Origin: an uncultured Leptolinea sp.
GTDB lineage: Bacteria; Chloroflexota; Anaerolineae; Anaerolineales; Anaerolineaceae
Length of the DNA: 64,000 bases
Direction of reading: 5' to 3'
Assembly (NCBI GenBank): GCA_903828565.1
Contig: CAIKMQ010000009.1
Coordinates: 108,453 to 172,452 of the forward strand
The number at the start of each line of letters is the position of its first letter. The first letter of the stretch is position 1. The notes below the pieces were generated by a model. The model worked only from the letters and a program-made list of their open reading frames with translations. It had not been told where the DNA came from and did not search any database. A program made the translations under genes and the position numbers. This document shows, one piece after another, positions 8,101-16,000 of the stretch.

Positions 8101-8641
8101 TGAGGCTCCGGTTAGCATCGTTTACGATGGGCCCGAGGATGAACTGCCAGAGGTAAAGACCCGCGGTTAGGGATATGATGATGATATCCAGAGTGACCTT
8201 TACCCGGTTTCTCCCACGGGGTAAATCGCCAGGGAAGCGCGCGACACCCATAAGGAATAAGGGGTAGAAAGCCAGATAGAAAAAATTGGCTATTGACGGG
8301 AAGGGGTGGATTTTCAACACCTCTTCCATGAAACCCCAGATTGAATCACCCAGGGTATAGCAGAGCATGGCCATACCGATCAAAACCCAGGCTCTGCTTA
8401 ACCGAGGATTTTTTATTTTCAGCTGCCAGGCTGAATAAAAGATCACGCCACTGGCTACGGCGTTATAAATGATCAGGAGTATATCCATCCACCAGGTAGA
8501 CTTGAAACTACCAGCGGGATGGAGGGCAGCAATTACCGGGGTTACCAGTGAGATGAGGAGTAACGTGAAAACAATCAGCTCTGAATTGGTTAACTTTTCC
8601 GATCGAATGGTCGATGCGGTTTCCGCCTTGTTATGGTTCAT
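5192..8641 (-). CDS. Membrane hybrid histidine kinase with two receiver domains
   Basis: This 1149-residue sensor has about 320 residues of multi-pass membrane helices (roughly eight) with no large extracellular loop. Two PAS domains follow (about 365-485 and 495-620), and the segment NNAPIGYHSV is shared with its neighbours. Then come HisKA with phospho-acceptor His in SMSHELRTPLTG, a HATPase_c domain (NLLSNAVKFTPEGG N-box, DTGIGI G1, GTGLGLSL G2), and two receivers. The first has the DDDE acidic pocket and LLDLHLPDMDG. The second has VDDNE and LTDIQMPGMDG. Both receivers keep the phospho-Asp, Thr/Ser and Lys (VKPF, SKPL). The signal sensed is unknown. It is the most downstream of three related kinases and follows the HD-GYP regulator by about 40 nt. 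Confidence 0.92.
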   Translation of the reverse strand: MNHNKAETASTIRSEKLTNSELIVFTLLLISLVTPVIAALHPAGSFKSTWWMDILLIIYNAVASGVIFYSAWQLKIKNPRLSRAWVLIGMAMLCYTLGDSIWGFMEEVLKIHPFPSIANFFYLAFYPLFLMGVARFPGDLPRGRNRVKVTLDIIIISLTAGLYLWQFILGPIVNDANRSLSLEYLFTLAYPAFDLFLLAAIILILTHSHPGVRSASIYLLLAACLSTILADAFFVSVELDTGFLHGHWVDVIYAWSYVLFASSALIQHWKRSSENSGYRQMNITEFHRFFTASLISIAFLLWVVLESTGADYNRVILIGVIGIIAVFSFIIQILDGLDISQLNHRLTTFNQQLEEKVKDRTAEVEDLYNNAPIGYHSVGLDLVFRMMNQTELNWLGYTKDEVVGKMKISDLVPDAEKQRVEAIFAEFLQTGEVKNAELTFIRADGTPLFVLINSAAMRDAAGHIIATRSSVQDVTERQKVVEALHRSEQSLFESEAIYRSLFESSSDGIFLFNPHGRAISANSQGLRILGYSLAEYLERDKREFDFSVVPEERQDAQKKLAAIRQGQLVPAYERTFIRRDGAKIIMEILLSPVHDADGKVVLIQSVIRDITDKKQAEIALIASEKALRKSRDQLSSANASLEKASKLKDEFLASMSHELRTPLTGILGLSEVLQMETYGDLNEKQLSAVQNIQQSGRHLLELINDILDLSKIGADRLELQYEICSIHEVSQASLQMVKSMAQKKHIELIYQAEPRNAALMADTRRLKQILVNLLSNAVKFTPEGGKVGLEASVADGQLQIVVWDTGIGIHTDNMQKLFKPFIQLDSSLSREYTGTGLGLSLVARLMEMHGGSVHVESEEGKGSRFTLTFSWQGTLIDDHHRLNRNINPMNRVLLIDDDETDQQQISELLKSLGIEPVIRGWGAGILDEAVRFKPDAILLDLHLPDMDGAAVLRELKNDPRTAGIVVIISSAEKPRENYLHMGAAGYLVKPFTLQELKKELSRVAAPPSLSPHLAAGEKLNHEVLLVDDNEINLDTVSAVLSAAGCHVMTARNGYELLDIATRFSVDIILTDIQMPGMDGIQAIRLLRSSDSEWLRQVPVVAFTALVMPGDEEMCRDAGADYYLSKPLPMDKLIAIIKQLAPTPGIWKNV

Positions 8642-8680
8642 GTGCTTTTGACCTTCGGTATAGCACCCTTACTTTTGATT

Positions 8681-9682
8681 CTATCGGTGTAAATGGTTCC
8701 TGAACAATTCTACGATCCGCGGGTCAAAATGACTGCCGGAGGATGGCAGGATGACTGCCAGCGCTTCTTCCGGTGTCATGGCTTTGCGGTAAGGCCTGTC
8801 GGAGGTGAGCGCATCCCATACATCCACAATGGCAAACAGCCTGGCAGCCAGCGGAATGGCTTCGCCCTTCAAGTGGCGCGGATATCCGCTGCCGTCCCAC
8901 TTTTCGTGGTGGCAGTAGGGGATATCCAACGCGGGCAGCAAGTACTCAATACGTGAAAGCCATTCATAGGCATATTCCGGATGGCGCCGCATGACGACCC
9001 ATTCATCATCCGTCAACGGCCCGGGCTTGTGTAAAATGGCGTCCGGGATACCCAGCTTGCCTACATCGTGCAGCATGCAGCCGCGCCAGATGTGCTGCAA
9101 GTCTTCCCCGCCTATACCCATTTCACGGGCAAGCTGCATGGTAAGGGCACAAACCCTTTCAGTATGGCCTTCTGTTTCTCTGTCCCGCAGGTCCAATGCG
9201 TTTGACCAACCCTGCAGGGTTTGGTCGTATGCGACCAGCAATTCCTTATGCATCTTTTCGATCTGGGAACGCTGTTCCACAATGCGCCGGAAGCGGTTCA
9301 AGCGCAACACGCCCTGCAGGCGGGCAATCAGTTCCATGCCGTCGTAGGGTTTGGTAATAAAATCATCCGCGCCAGCACGAATACCGGTTATTTTAGAACT
9401 CCGATCATCCAGCGCAGTCACCATCAGGATGGGTATCTCTTTTAACTGTTCCAACTCGCGCAGTGCCTTGCAGACCTCGTACCCGGTCATCCCCGGCATC
9501 ATCACATCCAGTAAAATGACATCCGGGACGATCTCTTTGGCTTTATCGATACCGATTTGTCCATCCTCAGCAAAATGAAGTGTATACGGCTGCCCGAACA
9601 GCAGGGCTTCAATGGTCGTGCGGGCAATCGGTTCATCGTCAACGATCAGTATATTCGGCAAGTCCTGGTTCGGGTTCGTCAT
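8681..9682 (-). CDS. Response regulator with HD-GYP phosphodiesterase output
   Basis: The protein is 333 residues long. Residues 10-130 form a receiver with acidic DDE, phospho-acceptor in LLDVMMPGMTG, and TKPY lysine. A short coiled linker follows, then an HD-GYP domain with LHDVGKLGIPD (HD), the downstream His pair in YCHHEKWDGSGYP (GYP loop) and RLFAIVDVWDAL. HD-GYP proteins hydrolyse cyclic di-GMP to GMP or pGpG. Phosphotransfer from the neighbouring hybrid kinases is the likely input, because no other output regulator is found in this block. The ATG has a GGAG site 9 nt upstream. It lies between two kinase genes, downstream of a leftover receiver fragment. Confidence 0.93.
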   Translation of the reverse strand: MTNPNQDLPNILIVDDEPIARTTIEALLFGQPYTLHFAEDGQIGIDKAKEIVPDVILLDVMMPGMTGYEVCKALRELEQLKEIPILMVTALDDRSSKITGIRAGADDFITKPYDGMELIARLQGVLRLNRFRRIVEQRSQIEKMHKELLVAYDQTLQGWSNALDLRDRETEGHTERVCALTMQLAREMGIGGEDLQHIWRGCMLHDVGKLGIPDAILHKPGPLTDDEWVVMRRHPEYAYEWLSRIEYLLPALDIPYCHHEKWDGSGYPRHLKGEAIPLAARLFAIVDVWDALTSDRPYRKAMTPEEALAVILPSSGSHFDPRIVELFRNHLHR

Positions 9683-9704
9683 TGGTTTTCTCCGTGTTTA
9701 ATCT

Positions 9705-9824
9705 TTATTTTAACCTGAGTTCTTCAATAATCTCCAGCATTTTACCAAGCGGTACAGGTTTACTAACATACCGGTTCGCGCCGGCAGCCAGGCAGATCTG
9801 CTCGTTCCCCGGATTAGGCAGCAT
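9705..9824 (-). pseudogene. Remnant of a receiver-domain C-terminus
   Basis: A 39-codon minus-strand frame reads as the last third of a receiver domain: a Pro-Gly-Asn-Glu turn, then CLAAGANRYVSKPVPLGKML and a final helix IIEELRLK. It matches the ends of the neighbouring kinases (LAGANEYIRKPVPMDNLTEIL and LGAGANEYISKPIKLDRLA). It lacks the phospho-Asp half and any ribosome site, so it is best read as debris from duplication or recombination among these genes. It starts 28 nt after the stop codon of the 1054-residue kinase. Confidence 0.7.
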
Positions 9825-9851
9825 GTTTCACAAGTGGATTCTGAATCCGGT

Positions 9852-12800
9852 TCAGTTTTTCTCATTCCCCTTATGATCCCGGATGACCCGGTTCAAGATC
9901 TCAGTCAGATTGTCCATCGGCACGGGCTTTCTGATATATTCATTTGCGCCAGCCAGCAGATACTTTTCCCGGTCGGCAGGCAGGCAATAAGCAGACATCA
10001 TAATGACCGGTGTGCGAGCCAACTGCTCCTCCGGCAGGAAGCGGATCTGCGGTAACACAGTGATGCCATCTGATTCCGGCATGAACACATCGGTCACAAC
10101 CGCATCCGGCCGCTCGCTGTGCAACAGTTCCACTAATTCCCGGCCGGTACGACCGGTGATTACATTGAAACCGCGGGAGGTCAAAGCGCCAGCGTAGGTC
10201 TTCAGGATGATCTCCTGATCATCCACCAGCAAGATCGTGTGTTTCGCATCTGCCAGAATTTTGGCCTCTGTTTCTTCATGTGCCATCATGGGCAGGCAGA
10301 CAGTGAAGCGGCTGCCTTTTCCCGGTTCGCTTTCCACAGACACACTGCCACCCTGTACATCCACCAGCCTGGCAACCAGCGCCAGGCCGAGGCCGGTGCC
10401 GCTGAACTGCCGAGAAAGGCTGCTATCCAACTGCGTAAATGGCAGATAGAGCCTGGGCAGATCCTCCTTGCGGATGCCCACGCCATGATCCCAGACTGTG
10501 AAGCAGGCAATGCCTTGTTCTTCATCGACATTTACTTCCAAACCCAGCTCCCCACCCTCGGGCGTGAATTTAACAGCATTTGAAAACAGATCGCCGAGGA
10601 GTTGTTTAAAGCGGCGCCCATCCGCATGGATGCGAACATCGCTGGTGGTGGCAGAGAAAGAGGTCTTCTGCCCCCTGGCCACCGCCTGCGGCGTGATGGA
10701 ACGCAATGCAGACATGGCAATTTCGAGCGCGTGGATGTCTTCCAACTCCAGATCCATTGAATTCGTCACCAGTTTGGAATAATCAATGATGTCATTCACC
10801 AGTTCCAGCAGGCGGTTCGCGCTTTCTTCGACCTTCTGCAGGGCATCCTGCTGCCTGTCATTCAACTCACCCAGGTTCTTCATCAATAAGACGCTGGTAA
10901 GGCCGAGTACTCCGGTCAACGGTGTGCGCAGCTCATGGCTCATGTTGGAAAGGAATTCATCCTTGGCGCGGGATACCAGCGCCAACTCCACATTCGCCTG
11001 GGAGAGTTCATCGCGGCTGCGCTGCAATACCTCTTCGATCTTCTTGCGTTCGCTGAAATCCACGATCGTGGCACGCGCGCCGCTATATTCACCGAGGTTA
11101 TCAAACACCGCGTCTACATTGATCAGGGCTATAAATGTGCTGCCATCTTTCCGCACCAATTCATATTCTTCATCCCTTAATTGTCTTCGCTGAATTAACA
11201 TGGGGAAGTCACGGATGAATCTTTCGCGGCCGGCCGGGGTTAACAGGTCTGTTACTTTCATGTTGCCGGTCACTTCTTCCGTGGTGTAACCCAGCCAGGT
11301 AAGAGCGGTGGCATTGATCTGGGTAATGATGCCTTCACGATCGAGCGAGTGATATCCCACCGGGGCGCTGTCATATAGATCCTGCAACTCGGCAGTCCGT
11401 ACTTTGACCATCTCTTCCAATTCCAACGATAACTGGCGGTAACGCTCTTCACTGCGAGCAGTGGCATCCACCGCTGCCTGGCGTTCTGTGATATCCATCG
11501 AGAAAAGGATGAGGCCTTCAGCGGTTGGCTGGCAGCGTACTTCGAACAGGCGGGTGGAGCCATTCGGGTAGTCATACGAAAGATTCCCGATAGATACTTC
11601 ACCCTTCTCCAGTGCCCGCTGAGCAAATTGGAAGACTTCCAATTCTTCCACCCCAGGCCAGGTTTCAGTTAAAGTTCGCCCCAATAGATCGGCTGTTGGC
11701 CGCTGATATTGTTGCTCGGCCGCCCGGTTGATATAGGTGTAGCGCATATCCTTATCCAGCAGCTGTACCCCTTCCCACATGTTATCAATCAAACTACGGA
11801 AGCGGCTTTCACTCTCAATCAGGAGCTTTTGAGCCGCATGCTGCTCGGTAATATCGGTGGTGACCAGCAGCAGGCCATCCGGCAGCGGTTGTATGTTCCA
11901 TTCATACCAACGTTCCTGCCCATCGGGGAAGGTGTACGAACTTTCTATTCTCGCCGGTATCTTTTCCTGGTTGCATTTTAATTCCAGAAGATAGAAATCA
12001 GAGGTCTCGATACCCGGCCAACAGGAGGCAACCGTGCGGCCGAGCAATTCTTCTTTATTACGCCTGCCTTGCTCCTCTGCTGCCTGGTTCAGGTAGACAT
12101 AACGCATCTCGTTGTCCAGCAAGGTTATCCCGTCATTCATCGAAACCATGACATGAGCTAAGCGGGCTTCGGTTGCCTTTAATTTTATCCCGCTGCGATT
12201 GCTCTCGATATACACACCCAGGCGCATCGCCAACGCGCGGAGCAAGTGCCACTCTTCAGGTAGAAAAGGATCTTCATCACCTGATGAGAATTCCCGGGTG
12301 TAGCCCACCTCAATGAAACCTACCACCTGTTCCTTAACTATCACATCCACCCGCTGGGTACGGACGGGTTCCTGGAACCCTGCAGAGAAGTGATCCACAC
12401 CATCCAGCTGCACTCTGGCGACAGCGGATTGGATGTACTGCCAACCGGCAGGCAAATTGTCTGCGAGAATCTGACAAATTTCGGCCTCTGTCAGCCCGTG
12501 GGATTCTGCCAGGCTGTTGAACGTGTACAGGGTGGTCAGTTCTTTCAGGCGTTCCTGCAACTGGCTATCCTTGTCCCGCTGTTCGGTCACGTCTAGAAAT
12601 GTGGCATATACCTGGTAAGGTTTATCCTCCCCCGGGTGAAACTCCGGGATGGCATCGATGCGGATCCAGTGATATTTCTCGTCCTGCGGGTGGAAGACCC
12701 CCATGATGACATTGTGAACCTGTTCTCCCGTTTTCAGCGCGAGCATGGCAGGGTGGGTATCACCGGGGAAATCACTGCCATCCTCATGGATCGCCTTCCA

Positions 12801-13013
12801 GCGCGAGTCCACCGAGGTGCGGCCCATCATCTGGTCCACGGTCAACCCGAGGATGCGTTCGGCAGCCGGGTTGCCATAGATGATCGCCCCCTGCGCATCC
12901 TGATAGACCACCCCCAGGCTCATGGTCTCGATCAACCGCGTGCCGGCGGGCAAAATATACGGAGCTGGTACCTGGTTATTCCCCTGTAAAGCGGTTTTTT
13001 GTTTAGCGGGCAT
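9852..13013 (-). CDS. Cytosolic PAS/GAF hybrid histidine kinase
   Basis: About 1053 residues with no membrane span, so probably cytosolic. The order is PAS (about 20-145), a GAF-like segment (about 160-270), three more PAS domains (about 285-395, 405-520, 550-665), HisKA with NMSHELRTPLTG, HATPase_c (DLFSNAVKFTPEGG, DHGVGI, GTGLGLAL) and one C-terminal receiver (VDDQE, VTDVFMPESDG, RKPVP). Of two adjacent ATGs, the second (13013) has the better spacing from GGAGG; the first is at 13016. It is transcribed 3' of the 1716-residue kinase with about 20 nt between them. Its multiple PAS domains suggest redox or small-ligand sensing, but no cofactor residue can be assigned by eye. Confidence 0.92.
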   Translation of the reverse strand: MPAKQKTALQGNNQVPAPYILPAGTRLIETMSLGVVYQDAQGAIIYGNPAAERILGLTVDQMMGRTSVDSRWKAIHEDGSDFPGDTHPAMLALKTGEQVHNVIMGVFHPQDEKYHWIRIDAIPEFHPGEDKPYQVYATFLDVTEQRDKDSQLQERLKELTTLYTFNSLAESHGLTEAEICQILADNLPAGWQYIQSAVARVQLDGVDHFSAGFQEPVRTQRVDVIVKEQVVGFIEVGYTREFSSGDEDPFLPEEWHLLRALAMRLGVYIESNRSGIKLKATEARLAHVMVSMNDGITLLDNEMRYVYLNQAAEEQGRRNKEELLGRTVASCWPGIETSDFYLLELKCNQEKIPARIESSYTFPDGQERWYEWNIQPLPDGLLLVTTDITEQHAAQKLLIESESRFRSLIDNMWEGVQLLDKDMRYTYINRAAEQQYQRPTADLLGRTLTETWPGVEELEVFQFAQRALEKGEVSIGNLSYDYPNGSTRLFEVRCQPTAEGLILFSMDITERQAAVDATARSEERYRQLSLELEEMVKVRTAELQDLYDSAPVGYHSLDREGIITQINATALTWLGYTTEEVTGNMKVTDLLTPAGRERFIRDFPMLIQRRQLRDEEYELVRKDGSTFIALINVDAVFDNLGEYSGARATIVDFSERKKIEEVLQRSRDELSQANVELALVSRAKDEFLSNMSHELRTPLTGVLGLTSVLLMKNLGELNDRQQDALQKVEESANRLLELVNDIIDYSKLVTNSMDLELEDIHALEIAMSALRSITPQAVARGQKTSFSATTSDVRIHADGRRFKQLLGDLFSNAVKFTPEGGELGLEVNVDEEQGIACFTVWDHGVGIRKEDLPRLYLPFTQLDSSLSRQFSGTGLGLALVARLVDVQGGSVSVESEPGKGSRFTVCLPMMAHEETEAKILADAKHTILLVDDQEIILKTYAGALTSRGFNVITGRTGRELVELLHSERPDAVVTDVFMPESDGITVLPQIRFLPEEQLARTPVIMMSAYCLPADREKYLLAGANEYIRKPVPMDNLTEILNRVIRDHKGNEKN

Positions 13014-13035
13014 CATTTCCTCCGGTTAGAGTCCA

Positions 13036-16000
13036 TCAGCTTTGCCTGGTTCGGGCTTCGGTTACAATCTCAGCGATCTGCGCAGCCAGGCGGTCCAACT
13101 TGATGGGTTTGCTGATGTACTCATTGGCACCTGCGCCAAGGCACATCTCTTTATCTCCCGGCATGGCCAGGGCGGTGATGGCTACGATGGGTAAATTTGC
13201 CATAGCCTGGTCGGGGAGTTTGCGGATCTCACGGATGGCTGTCAGGCCATCCATCACCGGCATCTGCACATCGGTCAGGATGATATCCGGTTTGGCATCG
13301 GCGAGCATATCCAACAGCTGCCGGCCGTTCTTTACAGTCACCACCTGGTAGGAGCGTGTGCGCAGGAAATCTGCCAGGGTTTCGAGGATGACATCATTAT
13401 CATCCGCCAGCATCACGCGGATGCTCCCCGGCGCCGCAGCTGCTCCGGCATCGGCGCCATGCACGGTTGCCAACTTCAGGATCTCTTCTTTGAGATTCTC
13501 AATACTAAAAGGTTTGACTAACGAAGCCGCAGCTCCCAATTTACTAAATCGTCTCGGATCTTCTTCCACTGAGGCGATGATGATGGGGATGAAAGCCGTG
13601 CGTTTATCCTGCTTCAAATTTGCCAGCACCTCTTCACCGGGGATGTCCGGCAAGCCGATATCCAACAGGATGAGGTCCGGATGGTAAGAGACAGCGGCTT
13701 CCACCGCGCCCTTGCCCTGGCGCAGCGGAATGCCTTCCACGCCCAGGCGGCTTAAGTAATCCATGATCTGTTTCTGATGGATCTCAACGTCTTCAATGAC
13801 GAGGGCGGTTTTAATGTTACGAATCTTTTCGACTTCACTGTACACCGGCTGAGTGGCTGAGCCCGGTTCCCAGGGCAGGGTGATGCTGAAGCGGCTGCCT
13901 GTGCCGTACTCGCTTTCCACGCTGACGCTGCCGCCGTGCATCTCCGCCAGGCGCGCCACGAGTGACAGGCCCAGGCCGGTACCGCTCTGGCTGCGGGTCA
14001 GGCTGCTATCCAGCTGAGTGAAGGGTTTAAAGAGCTTACCCAGGTCTTCTGGCTTGATGCCGGCGCCTTTATCCCAAACGGTTATCCGAACAAAGTGATC
14101 ATCTTCCGAGCCGGTGACTTCCAACCCCAGCTGGCATTGCTGCGGGGTGAACTTGATGGCATTGCTCAGCAGGTTGACAACCATCTGCTTCAAGCGTCGC
14201 GCATCCGCCCTGAGGGTGGCCGCGGGCACATTGGTGGTGAAGTTCACCACCTGGTGTTTCTGGTGTGCCATCCCCTTGGTAAGCTGCAAGCTGGCCTGGC
14301 AGATCTCTGAAACAGAGACCTGTTCCAATTGAAGCTCCAGCTTATCCGCTTCGATCTTGGAAAGGTCTAGAATATCGTTGATTAGTTCCAGCAGGTGGCG
14401 CCCGCTGCTTTCCACATTCGTTAACGCAAAGCGTTGTTTTTCATTGAGCTCACCGTAGGTTTCCATCTGTAAGGCTTCGGTGAGACCCAGGATACCCGTG
14501 AGCGGTGTACGCAGCTCATGGCTCATACTGGCCAGGAACTCATCTTTTAATCTTGAGGCCTTCGCCAGTGCCGTATTGGCGGCATTGAGGTCATCACGGC
14601 TCCTCTCCAGGGCATCCTGGGCTTTTTTTCGTTCAGTATTGTCGAAGACCGTTGTCCGGCTTGAGAGGTATTTACCGTCTTCATCATAGATGGCAGTAGA
14701 ATTCACCAGCACCGGCAAGTGAGTACCGTCTTTGCGCACAAAGGTGATTTCCACGTCGCGCACCCAGCCGCGCTCCTTGAAGATCGGGTAGATCCCCAGA
14801 AAGTCTTGAAAACTCTCGGGAGTCATCAGATCGGTGGTCTTCATCTTGCCAATCATTTCTTCCCGGGTGTAGCCCAGCCAGGACAACTCGGTATCGTTGA
14901 TCATGTGGTAATACCCATCCGGGTCCAGGGAGTGGTAGCCGGTTGGCGCATTGTTGTACAGGTCTTGAACTTCGGCTGTCCTCTCTTTGACCTTCTCTTC
15001 CAGCTCTTCGCTCAGCAGGCGGTATTTCTCTTCACTTTCAACCAGCGCCTGCTGCACGCGGATGGCCTCGGTAATATCACGGATAATCAGAACCACTTCC
15101 TGCTCATCCTGGTTGGCTACCGCGCGAGCTTCGTAGATTCTCTCTTCGTTCATCATCAACGAATAGGTATAAGTTACCGGCAGGCCGGTGGTAAAGGCGC
15201 GTTCGCTGGCGTCCTTGAACATCTTGACTACATCCGCCGGCATCACATGATCGATCTTCTTACCCAGGAACTGCTCAGGGAGAATATAAAACTGCATGGT
15301 TGGCGGCAGATTAAAATCTATAAAGGTGCCATCCCGTTTGAGCCTGAAGAGCAGGTCCGGAATTGCTTCCACCAACGCACGATTCTGATGCTCGCTGACC
15401 TCCAGATCCTGCTCCGCTTTCTTTCTGCTGGTAATATCGCGGAAGTTGATAACGATACCGCCAATCGCCGGATCAGCATTGAGGTTGCGGTAGGTACTTT
15501 CGATCCAGTGCCAACTCCCATCTCTGCCTTTGGAACGGTACTCGATGGTGATCACCTGGGACGGATCCCCGCGGACGATACCCAGTGTTTGCATGACCAA
15601 CGGCAGATCGTCCGGATGCGTCAGTGCCACCGGGTTGAGCCGCGAGACATCCTCTTTTTCAAAGCCAAAGATCTCGCGGGCGGTCGGGCTAGCATAAATG
15701 AATGTCTTTTGCGGGCCGAGCACTACAATACCATCCGCCGCATTCGCGATCAGGGCGGCATTGCGGTCCTGTTCCACTTTCAAGGCTTGTTCGGCTTTTT
15801 TCGCTTCGGTGATATTTCGGCCTGTTGAGACAAAATGGGTGATCTTGCCATCCGCATCGCGGATGGGTGAGATGGTTTTGATCTCGATAAAGAGCTCACC
15901 GTTCTTTTTAAGATTATAAAACTCTGCAATGAAGGTTTCACCTTTCAGGATGGTCTGCCAGAGGTCTTCATAAAACTTCTGATCGTGCTGGCCAGATTTT

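Noticed and set aside
14719..15828. A 369-codon frame antisense to the PAS region of the large kinase
   Set aside because: The minus-strand kinase is clearly conserved across this region, and the antisense product has no recognisable motifs.
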